A DNA stretch of 64,000 nucleotides from Hydractinia symbiolongicarpus (GCF_029227915.1 NC_079885.1:19975001-20039000); one strand, 5' to 3'; shown: positions 1-12,950, counted from the stretch's first letter. The notes: generated by a model from the letters alone, not told the origin. Program-made: numbers and translations.

Positions 1-244
1 CAACCTTTCCGTTAACAGGGGAACGCGCTAACCAATTGCGGCACGGAGACACGAAACATACTGAAGTATCCCTATTTATTAGTTAGCTAATTTAATTTCA
101 ATGTTTTTAACACCACATCTGACTATGCAGGTAAACGTAGTTTCAAGACTAAAACTACCGTTCCTTTTAAAATTATCGTGACTATAGGAATTATAAGCAG
201 TGGTAGCACTATCTGTTTCATATGATCAAAGACATTGTTCATTG

Positions 245-256
<12 letters not shown>

Positions 257-266
<10 letters not shown>
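257..266 (-). promoter_or_regulatory. Pol III box B of the reference tRNA-Asn
   Basis: GGTTCAAGCC on the minus strand (T-arm residues 52-61) fits box B. It is kept in most C and D copies. Confidence 0.8.
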
Positions 267-299
<33 letters not shown>

Positions 300-301
<2 letters not shown>

Positions 302-311
302 AATTGCGCCA
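300..311 (-). promoter_or_regulatory. Pol III box A of the reference tRNA-Asn
   Basis: TGGCGCAATTGG on the minus strand (tRNA residues 8-19) fits the internal box A consensus bound by TFIIIC. D-type copies read TGCC at its start. Confidence 0.8.
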
Positions 312-780
312 CGGAGACATAAAACTTACTGAAGTTTCCCTATTTACAAGTTGACTCATTTACTTTCATTTATTTTTAATGGCATATCTGATGATGCCAG
401 TAAACATGGCTACAAGAGTAACACTAACGTTGGTCTTACAGTTAACGTGAAAATAGGAATAAGAGGCAGTGATAGCACTCTCTGATTCTTCTGATGGACA
501 TATTTGTTCATCGCCTCCCCGGGTTGGCTTGAACCATCAACCTTTCCGTTAACAGCCGAACGCGCTAACCAATTGCGGCACGAAGACACGAAACATACTG
601 AAGTATCCCTATTTACTAGTTAGCTAATTCAATTTCAATGTCTTTAACACCACATCTGACTATGCCGTAAACGTAGTTTCAAGACTAAAACTACCGTTGC
701 TTTTACAATTATCATGACATTAGGAATCATAAGCAGTGGTAGCACTATCTCCTTTATCTGATCGAAGTATTTGTTCATTG

Positions 781-837
<57 letters not shown>

Positions 838-854
838 AATTGCGCCACGGAGAC
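781..854 (-). tRNA. tRNA-Asn(GTT)
   Basis: Consensus body. The 5' flank is the short form, with 22 bp missing directly upstream of residue 1. Confidence 0.9.
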
Positions 855-1029
855 TATTTACAAGTTGTCTCATTTACTTTCGTTTATTTTTAGTAGAACA
901 TCTGATGATGCCAGTAAACATGGCTACAACATTAACACTACCGTTGCTTTTACAGTTAACGTGACATTAGGAATAAGAGGCAGTGATAGCACTCTCTAAT
1001 TCTTCTGATGGACATTTTTGTTCATCGCT

Positions 1030-1060
<31 letters not shown>

Positions 1061-1295
1061 CGTTAACAGGCGAACGCGCTAACCAATTGCGGCACGGAGA
1101 CACGAAACATACTGAAGTATCCCTATTTATTAGTTAGCTAATTTAATTTCAATGTTTTTAACACCACATCTGACTATGCAGGTAAACGTAGTTTCAAGAC
1201 TAAAACTACCCTTACTTTTAAAATTCTCGTGACTATAGGAATCATAAGCAGTGGTAGCACTATCTGTTTCATATGATCAAAGACATTGTTCATTG

Positions 1296-1331
<36 letters not shown>

Positions 1332-1369
1332 CAACAGCCGAACGCGCTAACCAATTGCTCCACGGAGAC
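1296..1369 (-). tRNA. tRNA-Asn(GTT), A11/G37 variant
   Basis: A11 opposes G24 (D-stem mismatch) and residue 37 is G instead of A; otherwise consensus. Confidence 0.65.
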
Positions 1370-1830
1370 ATGAAAATTACTGAAGTTTCCCTATTTACAA
1401 GTTGGCTCAATTACGTTCATTTATTTTAATAGCACATCTCATGATGCCAGTAAACATGGCTACAAGACCAACACTACCGTTGCTCTTACAGTTAACGTGA
1501 CATTAGGAATAAGAGGCAGTGATAGCACTCTCTGATTCTTCTGATGGACATATTTGTTCATCGCCTCCCCGGGTTGGCTTGAACCACCAACCTTTCCGTT
1601 AACAGCCGAACGCGCTAACCAATTGCGGCACGAAGACACGAAACATACTGAAGTATCCCTATTTACTAGTTAGCTAATTCAATTTCAATGTTTTTAACAC
1701 CACATCTGACTATGCCGTAAACGTAGTTTCAAGACTAAAACTACCGTTGCTTTTACAATTATCATGACATTAGGAATCATAAGCAGTGGTAGCACTATCT
1801 CCTTTATCTGATCGAAGTATTTGTTCATTG

Positions 1831-1887
<57 letters not shown>

Positions 1888-1904
1888 AATTGCGCCACGG
1901 AGAC
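1831..1904 (-). tRNA. tRNA-Asn(GTT)
   Basis: Consensus body with the short 5' flank. Confidence 0.9.
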
Positions 1905-2345
1905 TATTTACAAGTTATCTCATTTACTTTCGTTTATTTTTAATAGAACATCTGATGATGCCAGTAAACATGGCTACAACATTAACACTACCGTTGCTTT
2001 TACAGTTAACGTGACATTAGGAATAAGAAGCAGTGATAGCACTCTCTGATTCTTCTGATGGACATATTTGTTCATCGCTTCCCCGGGTGGGCTTGAAGCA
2101 CCAACCTTTCCGTTAACAGGGGAACGCGCTAACCAATTGCGGCACGGAGACACGAAACATACTGAAGTATCCCTATTTATTAGTTAGCTAATTTAATTTC
2201 AATGTTTTTAACACCACATCTGACTATGCAGGTAAACGTAGTTTCAAGACTAAAACTACCGTTGCTTTTAAAATTATCGTGACTATAGGAATCATAAGCA
2301 GTGGTAGCACTATCTGTTTCATATGATCAAAGACATTGTTCATTG

Positions 2346-2381
<36 letters not shown>

Positions 2382-2419
2382 CAACAGCCGAACGCGCTAA
2401 CCAATTGCTCCACGGAGAC
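2346..2419 (-). tRNA. tRNA-Asn(GTT), A11/G37 variant
   Basis: Same two changes as 1296-1369. Confidence 0.65.
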
Positions 2420-2880
2420 ATGAAAATTACTGAAGTTTCCCGATTTACAAGTTGGGTCAATTACTTTCATTTATTTTAATAGCACATCTCATGATGCCAG
2501 TAAACATGGCTACAAGACCAACACTACCGTTGCTCTTACAGTTAACGTGACATTAGGAATAAGAGGCAGTGATAGCACTCTCTGATTCTTCTGATGGACA
2601 TATTTGTTCATCGCCTCCCCGGGTTGGCTTGAACCACCAACCTTTCCGTTAACAGCCGAAAGCGCTAACCAATTGCGGCACGAAGACACGAAACATACTG
2701 AAGTATCCCTATTTACTAGTTAGCTAATTCAATTTCAATGTTTTTAACACCACATCTGACTATGCCGTAAACGTAGTTTCAAGACTAAAACTACCGTTGC
2801 TTTTACAATTATCATGACATTAGGAATCATAAGCAGTGGTAGCACTATCTCCTTTATCTGATCGAAGTATTTGTTCATTG

Positions 2881-2916
<36 letters not shown>

Positions 2917-2954
2917 CAACAGCCGAACGCGCTAACAAATTGCTCCACGGAGAC
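2881..2954 (-). tRNA. tRNA-Asn(GTT), A11/G37/T18 variant
   Basis: Carries the A11 and G37 changes plus loss of the invariant G18 (now T), so tertiary folding with the T loop is likely impaired. Confidence 0.5.
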
Positions 2955-3415
2955 ATGAAAATTACTGAAGTTTCCCTATTTACAAGTTGGCTCAATTACT
3001 TTCATTTATTTTAATAGCACACCTGATGATGCCAGTAAACATGGCTACAAGAGCAACACTACCGTTGCTGTTACAGTTAACGTGACATTAGGAATAAGAG
3101 GCAGTGATAGCACTCTCTGATTCTTCTGATGGACATATTTGTTCATCGTCTCCCCGGGTTGGCTTGAACCACCAACCTTTCCGTTAACAGCCGAAAGCGC
3201 TAACCAATTGCGGCACGAAGACACGAAACATACTGAAGTATCCCTATTTACTAGTTAGCTAATTCAATTTCAATGTTTTTAACACCACATCTGACTATGC
3301 CGTAAACGTAGTTTCAAGACTAAAACTACCGTTGCTTTTACAATTATCATGACATTAGGAATCATAAGCAGTGGTAGCACTATCTCCTTTATCTGATCGA
3401 AGTATTTGTTCATTG

Positions 3416-3418
3416 CGC

Positions 3419-3472
<54 letters not shown>

Positions 3473-3489
3473 AATTGCGCCACGGAGAC
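3416..3489 (-). tRNA. tRNA-Asn(GTT)
   Basis: One change, G71, giving a U2-G71 wobble. Short 5' flank. Confidence 0.82.
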
Positions 3490-3664
3490 TATTTACAAGT
3501 TATCTCATTTACTTTCGTTTATTTTTAGTAGAACATCTGATGATGCCAGTAAACATGGCTACAACATTAACACTACCGTTGCTTTTACAGTTAACGTGAC
3601 ATTAGGAATAAGAGGCAGTGATAGCACTCTCTAATTCTTCTGATGGACATATTTGTTCATCGCT

Positions 3665-3695
<31 letters not shown>

Positions 3696-3930
3696 CGTTA
3701 ACAGGCGAACACGCTAACCAATTGCGGCACGGAGACACGAAACATACTGAAGTATCCCTATTTATTAGTTAGCTAATTTAATTTCAATGTTTTTAACACC
3801 ACATCTGACTATGCAGGTAAACGTAGTTTCAAGACTAAAACTACCGTTGCTTTTAAAATTATCGTGACTATAGGAATCATAAGCAGTGGTAGCACTATCT
3901 GTTTCATATGATCAAAGACATTGTTCATTG

Positions 3931-3966
<36 letters not shown>

Positions 3967-4004
3967 CAACAGCCGAACGCGCTAACCAATTGCTCCACGG
4001 AGAC
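3931..4004 (-). tRNA. tRNA-Asn(GTT), A11/G37 variant
   Basis: Same as 1296-1369. Confidence 0.65.
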
Positions 4005-4465
4005 ATGAAAATTACTGAAGTTTCCCTATTTACAAGTTGGCTCAATTACTTTCATTTATTTTAATAGCACATCTCATGATGCCAGTAAACATGGCTACAA
4101 GACCAACACTACCGTTGCTCTTACAGTTAACGTGACATTAGGAATAAGAGGCAGTGATAGCACTCTCTGATTCTTCTGATGGACATATTTGTTCATCGTC
4201 TCCCCGGGTTGGCTTGAACCACCAACCTTTCCGTTAACAGCCGAACGCGCTAACCAATTGCGGCACGAAGACACGAAACATACTGAAGTATCCCTATTTA
4301 CTAGTTAGCTAATTCAATTTCAATGTTTTTAACACCACATCTGACTATGCCGTAAACGTAGTTTCAAGACTAAAACTACCGTTGCTTTTACAATTATCAT
4401 GACATTAGGAATCATAAGCAGTGGTAGCACTATCTCCTATATCTGATCGAAGTATTTGTTCATTG

Positions 4466-4522
<57 letters not shown>

Positions 4523-4539
4523 AATTGCGCCACGGAGAC
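4466..4539 (-). tRNA. tRNA-Asn(GTT)
   Basis: Consensus body, short 5' flank. Confidence 0.9.
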
Positions 4540-4980
4540 TATTTACAAGTTATCTCATTTACTTTCGTTTATTTTTAATAGAACATCTGATGATGCCAGT
4601 AAACATGGCTACAACATTAACACTACCGTTGCTTTTACAGTTAACGTGACATTAGGAATAAGAGGCAGTGATAGCACTCTCTGATTCTTCTGATGGACAT
4701 ATTTGTTCATCGCTTCCCCGGGTGGGCTTGAAGCACCAACCTTTCCGTTAACAGGGGAACGCGCTAACCAATTGCGGCACGGAGACACAAAACATACTGA
4801 AGTATCCCTATTTATTAGTTAGCTAATTTAATTTCAATGTTTTTAACACCACATCTGACTATGCAGGTAAACGTAGTTTCAAGACTAAAACTACCGTTCC
4901 TTTTAAAATTATCGTGACTATAGGAATTATAAGCAGTGGTAGCACTATCTGTTTCATATGATCAAAGACATTGTTCATTG

Positions 4981-5037
<57 letters not shown>

Positions 5038-5054
5038 AATTGCGCCACGGAGAC
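4981..5054 (-). tRNA. tRNA-Asn(GTT)
   Basis: Consensus. First C copy of the regular 2101-bp repeat. Confidence 0.92.
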
Positions 5055-5516
5055 ATAAAACTTACTGAAGTTTCCCTATTTACAAGTTGACTCATTTACT
5101 TTCATTTATTTTTAATGGCATATCTGATGATGCCAGTAAACATGGCTACAAGAGTAACACTAACGTTGGTCTTACAGTTAACGTGAAAATAGGAATAAGA
5201 GGCAGTGATAGCACTCTCTGATTCTTCTGATGGACATATTTGTTCATCGCCTCCCCGGGTTGGCTTGAACCATCAACCTTTCCGTTAACAGCCGAACGCG
5301 CTAACCAATTGCGGCACGAAGACACGAAACATACTGAAGTATCCCTATTTACTAGTTAGCTAATTCAATTTCCATGTCTTTAACACCACATCTGACTATG
5401 CCGTAAACGTAGTTTCAAGACTAAAACTACCGTTGCTTTTACAATTATCATGACATTAGGAATCATAAGCAGTGGTAGCACTATCTCCTTTATCTGATCG
5501 AAGTATTTGTTCATTG

Positions 5517-5573
<57 letters not shown>

Positions 5574-5590
5574 AATTGCGCCACGGAGAC
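5517..5590 (-). tRNA. tRNA-Asn(GTT)
   Basis: Consensus body, short 5' flank. Confidence 0.9.
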
Positions 5591-5765
5591 TATTTACAAG
5601 TTATCTCATTTACTTTCGTTTATTTTTAGTAGAACATCTGATGATGCCAGTAAACATGGCTACAACATTAACACTACCGTTGCTTTTACAGTTAACGTGA
5701 CATTAGGAATAAGAGGCAGTGATAGCACTCTCTAATTCTTCTGATGGACATATTTGTTCATCGCT

Positions 5766-5796
<31 letters not shown>

Positions 5797-6031
5797 CGTT
5801 AACAGGCGAACGCGCTAACCAATTGCGGCACGGAGACACGAAACATACTGAAGTATCCCTATTTATTAGTTAGCTAATTTAATTTCAATGTTTTTAACAC
5901 CACATCTGACTATGCAGGTAAACGTAGTTTCAAGATTAAAACTACCGTTGCTTTTAAAATTATCGTGACTATAGGAATCATAAGCAGTGGTAGCACTATC
6001 TGTTTCATATGATCAAAGACATTGTTCATTG

Positions 6032-6067
<36 letters not shown>

Positions 6068-6105
6068 CAACAGCCGAACGCGCTAACCAATTGCTCCACG
6101 GAGAC
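6032..6105 (-). tRNA. tRNA-Asn(GTT), A11/G37 variant
   Basis: Same as 1296-1369. Confidence 0.65.
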
Positions 6106-6566
6106 ATGAAAATTACTGAAGTTTCCCTATTTACAAGTTGGCTCAATTACTTTCATTTATTTTAATAGCACATCTCATGATGCCAGTAAACATGGCTACA
6201 AGACCAACACTACCGTTGCTCTTACAGTTAACGTGACATTAGGAATAAGAGGCAGTGATAGCACTCTCTGATTCTTCTGATGGACATATTTGTTCATCGC
6301 CTCCCCGGGTTGGCTTGAACCACCAACCTTTCCGTTAACAGCCGAACGCGCTAACCAATTGCGGCACGAAGACACGAAACATACTGAAGTATCCCTATTT
6401 ACTAGTTAGCTAATTCAATTTCAATGTTTTTAACACCACATCTGACTATGCCGTAAACGTAGTTTCAAGACTAAAACTACCGTTGCTTTTACAATTATCA
6501 TGACATTAGGAATCATAAGCAGTGGTAGCACTATCTCCTTTATCTGATCGAAGTATTTGTTCATTG

Positions 6567-6623
<57 letters not shown>

Positions 6624-6640
6624 AATTGCGCCACGGAGAC
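6567..6640 (-). tRNA. tRNA-Asn(GTT)
   Basis: Consensus body, short 5' flank. Confidence 0.9.
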
Positions 6641-7081
6641 TATTTACAAGTTATCTCATTTACTTTCGTTTATTTTTAATAGAACATCTGATGATGCCAG
6701 TAAACATGGCTACAACATTAACACTACCGTTGCTTTTACAGTTAACGTGACATTAGGAATAAGAGGCAGTGATAGCACTCTCTGATTCTTCTGATGGACA
6801 TATTTGTTCATCGCTTCCCCGGGTGGGCTTGAAGCACCAACCTTTCCGTTAACAGGGGAACGCGCTAACCAATTGCGGCACGGAGACACGAAACATACTG
6901 AAGTATCCCTATTTATTATTTAGCTAATTTAATTTCAATGTTTTTAACACCACATCTGACTATGCAGGTAAACGTAGTTTCAAGACTAAAACTACCGTTC
7001 CTTTTAAAATTATCGTGACTATAGGAATTATAAGCAGTGGTAGCACTATCTGTTTCATATGATCAAAGACATTGTTCATTG

Positions 7082-7138
<57 letters not shown>

Positions 7139-7155
7139 AATTGCGCCACGGAGAC
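7082..7155 (-). tRNA. tRNA-Asn(GTT)
   Basis: Consensus; equivalent of 4981 one 2101-bp unit on. Confidence 0.92.
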
Positions 7156-7617
7156 ATAAAACTTACTGAAGTTTCCCTATTTACAAGTTGACTCATTTAC
7201 TTTCATTTATTTTTAATGGCATATCTGATGATGCCAGTAAACATGGCTACAAGAGTAACACTAACGTTGGTCTTACAGTTAACGTGAAAATAGGAATAAG
7301 AGGCAGTGATAGCACTCTCTGATTCTTCTGATGGACATATTTGTTCATCGCCTCCCCGGGTTGGCTTGAACCATCAACCTTTCCGTTAACAGCCGAACGC
7401 GCTAACCAATTGCGGCACGAAGACACGAAACATACTGAAGTATCCCTATTTACTAGTTAGCTAATTCAATTTCAATGTCTTTAACACCACATCTGACTAT
7501 GCCGTAAACGTAGTTTCAAGACTAAAACTACCGTTGCTTTTACAATTATCATGACATTAGGAATCATAAGCAGTGGTAGCACTATCTCCTTTATCTGATA
7601 GAAGTATTTGTTCATTG

Positions 7618-7659
<42 letters not shown>

Positions 7660-7691
7660 TCGAACGCGCTAACCAATTGCGCCACGGAGAC
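7618..7691 (-). tRNA. tRNA-Asn(GTT), A31 variant
   Basis: A31 opposes C39, opening the top pair of the anticodon stem. Short 5' flank. Confidence 0.65.
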
Positions 7692-7866
7692 TATTTACAA
7701 GTTATCTCATTTACTTTCGTTTATTTTTAGTAGAACATCTGATGATGCCAGTAAACATGGCTACAACATTAACACTACCGTTGCTTTTACAGTTAACGTG
7801 ACATTAGGAATAAGAGGCAGTGATAGCACTCTCTAATTCTTCTGATGGACATATTTGTTCATCGCT

Positions 7867-7897
<31 letters not shown>

Positions 7898-8132
7898 CGT
7901 TAACAGGCGAACGCGCTAACCAATTGCGGCACGGAGACACGAAACATACTGAAGTATCCCTATTTATTAGTTAGCTAATTTAATTTCAATGTTTTTAACA
8001 CCACATCTGACTATGCAGGTAAACGTAGTTTCAAGACTAAAACTACCGTTGCTTTTAAAATTATCGTGACTATAGGAATCATAAGCAGTGGTAGCACTAT
8101 CTGTTGCATATGATCAAAGACATTGTTCATTG

Positions 8133-8168
<36 letters not shown>

Positions 8169-8206
8169 CAACAGCCGAACGCGCTAACCAATTGCTCCAC
8201 GGAGAC
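8133..8206 (-). tRNA. tRNA-Asn(GTT), A11/G37 variant
   Basis: Same as 1296-1369. Confidence 0.65.
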
Positions 8207-8667
8207 ATGAAAATTACTGAAGTTTCCCTATTTACAAGTTGGCTCAATTACTTTCATTTATTTTAATAGCACATCTCATGATGCCAGTAAACATGGCTAC
8301 AAGACCAACACTACCGTTGCTCTTACAGTTAACGTGACATTAGGAATAAGAGGCAGTGATAGCACTCTCTGATTCTTCTGATGGACATATTTGTTCATCG
8401 CCTCCCCGGGTTGGCTTGAACCACCAACCTTTCCGTTAACAGCCGAACGCGCTAACCAATTGCGGCACGAAGACACGAAACATACTGAAGTATCCCTATT
8501 TACTAGTTAGCTAATTCAATTTCAATGTTTTTAACACCACATCTGACTATGCCGTAAACGTAGTTTCAAGACTAAAACTACCGTTGCTTTTACAATTATC
8601 ATGACATTAGGAATCATAAGCAGTGGTAGCACTATCTCCTTTATCTGATCGAAGTATTTGTTCATTG

Positions 8668-8724
<57 letters not shown>

Positions 8725-8741
8725 AATTGCGCCACGGAGAC
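8668..8741 (-). tRNA. tRNA-Asn(GTT)
   Basis: Consensus body, short 5' flank. Confidence 0.9.
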
Positions 8742-9182
8742 TATTTACAAGTTATCTCATTTACTTTCGTTTATTTTTAATAGAACATCTGATGATGCCA
8801 GTAAACATGGCTACAACATTAACACTACCGTTGCTTTTACAGTTAACGTGACATTAGGAATAAGAGGCAGTGATAGCACTCTCTGATTCTTCTGATGGAC
8901 ATATTTGTTCATCGCTTCCCCGGGTGGGCTTGAAGCACCAACCTTTCCGTTAACAGGGGAACGCGCTAACCAATTGCGGCACGGAGACACGAAACATACT
9001 GAAGTATCCCTATTTATTAGTTAGCTAATTTAATTTCAATGTTTTTAACACCACATCTGACTATGCAGGTAAACGTAGTTTCAAGACTAAAACTACCGTT
9101 TCTTTTAAAATTATCGTGACTATAGGAATTATAAGCAGTGGTAGCACTATCTGTTTCATATGATCAAAGACATTGTTCATTG

Positions 9183-9239
<57 letters not shown>

Positions 9240-9256
9240 AATTGCGCCACGGAGAC
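9183..9256 (-). tRNA. tRNA-Asn(GTT)
   Basis: Consensus; equivalent of 7082 one unit on. Confidence 0.92.
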
Positions 9257-9718
9257 ATAAAACTTACTGAAGTTTCCCTATTTACAAGTTGACTCATTTA
9301 CTTTCATTTATTTTTAATGGCATATCTGATGATGCCAGTAAACATGGCTACAAGAGTAACACTAACGTTGGTCTTACAGTTAACGTGAAAATAGGAATAA
9401 GAGGCAGTGATAGCACTCTCTGATTCTTCTGATGGACATATTTGTTCATCGCCTCCCCGGGTTGGCTTGAACCATCAACCTTTCCGTTAACAGCCGAACG
9501 CGCTAACCAATTGCGGCACGAAGACACGAAACATACTGAAGTATCCCTATTTACTAGTTAGCTAATTCAATTTCAATGTCTTTAACACCACATCTGACTA
9601 TGCCGTAAACGTAGTTTCAAGACTAAAACTACCGTTGCTTTTACAATTATCATGACATTAGGAATCATAAGCAGTGGTAGCACTATCTCCTTTATCTGAT
9701 CGAAGTATTTGTTCATTG

Positions 9719-9775
<57 letters not shown>

Positions 9776-9792
9776 AATTGCGCCACGGAGAC
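9719..9792 (-). tRNA. tRNA-Asn(GTT)
   Basis: Consensus body, short 5' flank. Confidence 0.9.
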
Positions 9793-9967
9793 TATTTACA
9801 AGTTATCTCATTTACTTTCGTTTATTTTTAGTAGAACATCTGATGATGCCAGTAAACATGGCTACAACATTAACACTACCGTTGCTTTTACAGTTAACGT
9901 GACATTAGGAATAAGAGGCAGTGATAGCACTCTCTAATTCTTCTGATGGACATATTTGTTCATCGCT

Positions 9968-9998
<31 letters not shown>

Positions 9999-10233
9999 CG
10001 TTAACAGGCGAACGCGCTAACCAATTGCGGCATGGAGACAAGAAACATACTGAAGTATCCCTATTTATTAGTTAGCTAATTTAATTTCAATGTTTTTAAC
10101 ACCACATCTGACTATGCAGGTAAACGTAGTTTCAAGACTAAAACTACCGTTGCTTTTAAAATTATCGTGACTATAGGAATCATAAGCAGTGGTAGCACTA
10201 TCTGTTTCATATGATCAAAGTCATTGTTCATTG

Positions 10234-10307
10234 CGTCCCCCGGTGGACTTGAACCACCAACCTTTCGGTCAACAGCCGAACGCGCTAACCAATTGCTCCA
10301 CGGAGAC
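10234..10307 (-). pseudogene. tRNA-Asn(GTT)-like, several stem changes
   Basis: Has A11 and G37, plus G66 (G7-G66 mismatch) and T60 in the T loop. Confidence 0.55.
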
Positions 10308-10768
10308 ATGAAAATTACTGAAGTTTCCCGATTTACAAGTTGGCTCAATTACTTTCATTTATTTTAATAGCACATCTCATGATGCCAGTAAACATGGCTA
10401 CAGGACCAACACTACCGTTGCTCTTACAGTTAACGTGACATTAGGAATAAGAGGCAGTGATAGCACTCTCTGATTCTTCTGATGGACATATTTGTTCATC
10501 GCCTCCCCGGGTTGGCTTGAACCACCAACCTTTCCGTTAACAGCCGAACGCGCTAACCAATTGCGGCACGAAGACACGAAACATACTGAAGTATCCCTAT
10601 TTACTAGTTAGCTAATTCAATTTCAATGTTTTTAACACCACATCTGACTATGCCGTAAACGTAGTTTCAAGACTAAAACTACCGTTGCTTTTACAATTAT
10701 CATGACATTAGGAATCATAAGCAGTGGTAGCACTATCTCCTTTATCTGATCGAAGTATTTGTTCATTG

Positions 10769-10825
<57 letters not shown>

Positions 10826-10842
10826 AATTGCGCCACGGAGAC
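10769..10842 (-). tRNA. tRNA-Asn(GTT)
   Basis: Consensus body, short 5' flank. Confidence 0.9.
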
Positions 10843-11283
10843 TATTTACAAGTTATCTCATTTACTTTCGTTTATTTTTAATAGAACATCTGATGATGCC
10901 AGTAAACATGGCTACAACATTAACACTACCGTTGCTTTTACAGTTAACGTGACATTAGGAATAAGAGGCAGTGATAGCACTCTCTGATTCTTCTGATGGA
11001 CATATTTGTTCATCGCTTCCCCGGGTGGGCTTGAAGCACCAACCTTTCCGTTAACAGGGGAACGCGCTAACCAATTGCGGCACGGAGACACGAAACATAC
11101 TGAAGTATCCCTATTTATTAGTTAGCTAATTTAATTTCAATGTTTTTAACACCACATCTGACTATGCAGGTAAACGTAGTTTCAAGACTAAAACTACCGT
11201 TCCTTTTAAAATTATCGTGACTATAGGAATTATAAGCAGTGGTAGCACTATCTGTTTCATATGATCAAAGACATTGTTCATTG

Positions 11284-11340
<57 letters not shown>

Positions 11341-11357
11341 AATTGCGCCACGGAGAC
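11284..11357 (-). tRNA. tRNA-Asn(GTT)
   Basis: Consensus; last C copy of the 2101-bp series. Confidence 0.92.
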
Positions 11358-11819
11358 ATAAAACTTACTGAAGTTTCCCTATTTACAAGTTGACTCATTT
11401 ACTTTCATTTATTTTTAATGGCATATCTGATGATGCCAGTAAACATGGCTACAAGAGTAACACTAACGTTGGTCTTACAGTTAACGTGAAAATAGGAATA
11501 AGAGGCAGTGATAGCACTCTCTGATTCTTCTGATGGACATATTTGTTCATCGCCTCCCCGGGTTGGCTTGAACCATCAACCTTTCCGTTAACAGCCGAAC
11601 GCGCTAACCAATTGCGGCACGAAGACACGAAACATACTGAAGTATCCCTATTTACTAGTTACCTAATTCAATTTCAATGTCTTTAACACCACATCTGACT
11701 ATGCCGTAAACGTAGTTTCAAGACTAAAACTACCGTTGCTTTTACAATTATCATGACATTAGGAATCATAAGCAGTGGTAGCACTATCTGTTTCATCTGA
11801 TCGAAGTGTTTGTTCCTTG

Positions 11820-11824
11820 CGTCA

Positions 11825-11876
<52 letters not shown>

Positions 11877-11893
11877 AATTGCGCCACGGAGAC
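11820..11893 (-). tRNA. tRNA-Asn(GTT), T69 variant
   Basis: T4-T69 mismatch in the acceptor stem. First C copy of the strict 537-bp series. Confidence 0.65.
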
Positions 11894-12090
11894 ATGAAAC
11901 TTACTGAAGTTTCCCTATTTACAAGTTATCTCATTTACTTTCGTTTATTTTTAATAGCACATCTGATGATGCCAGCAAACATGGTTACAACAGTAACACT
12001 ACCGTTGCTCTTACAGTTAACGTGACATTAGGAATAAGAGGCAGTGATAGCACTCTCTGATTTTTCTGATGGACATACTTGTTCATCGCT

Positions 12091-12121
<31 letters not shown>

Positions 12122-12356
12122 CGTTAACAGCCGAAAGCGCTAACCAATTTCGGCACGGAGACACGAAACATACTGAAGTATCCCTATTTACTAGTTAGCG
12201 AATTCAATTTCAATGTTTCTAACACCACATCTGACTATGCAGGTAAACGTAGTTTCAAGACTAAAACTACGGTTGCTTTTACAATTATCGTGACATTAGG
12301 AATCATAAGCAGTGATAGGACTATCTCCTTTATCTGATCGAAGTATTTGTTCATTG

Positions 12357-12430
12357 CGTTCCCGGGTGGGTTTGAACCACCAACCTTTCAGTTAACAGCC
12401 GAACGCGCTAACCAATTGCGCCACGGAGAC
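12357..12430 (-). tRNA. tRNA-Asn(GTT), A70 variant
   Basis: C3-A70 mismatch; G30-U40 wobble and A59 in the T loop. Confidence 0.6.
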
Positions 12431-12627
12431 ATGAAACTTACTGAAGTTTCCCTATTTACAAGTTGGCTCATTTGCTTTCATTTATTTTTAATAGAACATC
12501 TGATGATGCCAGAAAACATGGCTACAACATTAACACTACCGTTGCTTTTACAGTTAACGTGACATTAGGAATAAGAGGCAGTGATAGCACTCTCTCATTC
12601 TTCTGATGGACATAATTGTTCATCGCT

Positions 12628-12658
<31 letters not shown>

Positions 12659-12893
12659 CGTTAACAGGCGAACGCGCTAACCAATTGCGGCACGGAGACA
12701 CGAAACATACTGAAGTATCCCTATTTATTAGTTAGCTAATTCAATTTCAATGTTTTTAACACCACATCTGACTATGCAGGTAAACGTAGTTTCAAGACTA
12801 AAACTACCGTTGCTTTTAAAATTATCGTGACTATAGGAATCATAAGCAGTGGTAGCACTATCTGTTTCATCTGATCAAAGAACTTGTTCATTG

Positions 12894-12950
<57 letters not shown>

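Larger units (their letters stand above)
245..318 (-). tRNA. tRNA-Asn(GTT), consensus reference copy
   Basis: Nuclear-type asparagine tRNA of 74 nt, decoding AAC and AAU codons. The minus strand gives acceptor GTCTCCG paired with CGGGGAC (one U4-G69 wobble), discriminator G73, U8, D stem GCGC/GCGC with A14 and G18G19, and anticodon stem TTCGG/CCGAA around loop CTGTTAA (U33, anticodon GTT at 34-36). A five-base variable loop is followed by T stem GGTGG/CCACC with loop TTCAAGC. No intron and no encoded CCA. Residue numbers in the other tRNA entries follow standard tRNA numbering. Whether this copy is transcribed cannot be told from sequence; the high copy number and many decayed neighbours leave open that much of the array is silent. 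Confidence 0.93.
4859..11161 (-). repeat. 2101-bp higher-order repeat, three units
   Basis: Units at 4859, 6960 and 9061, each four dimers. The C copies in each unit follow a fixed order: full-flank consensus copy, short-flank copy, A11/G37 variant copy, short-flank copy. Internal C-to-C spacings are 536, 515, 535 and 515 bp. A fourth unit starts at 11162 and is cut by the change to 537-bp dimers near 11.8 kb. The order is rearranged between 245 and 4981. Confidence 0.85.
1..11626 (-). pseudogene. D-type tRNA-Asn-like copies, block 1 (23)
   Basis: Degenerate partners of the C-type genes, 74 nt each except the first (1-50, cut by the window edge). Starts: 514, 1028, 1564, 2078, 2614, 3149, 3663, 4199, 4713, 5250, 5764, 6300, 6814, 7351, 7865, 8401, 8915, 9452, 9966, 10502, 11016, 11553. 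The shared lesions are C10 (C10-C25 mismatch, box A altered), G40 (G30-G40 mismatch) and a mismatched 1-72 pair, while the GTT anticodon and box B stay recognisable. The 514-type copies also have U5. Confidence 0.8.
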
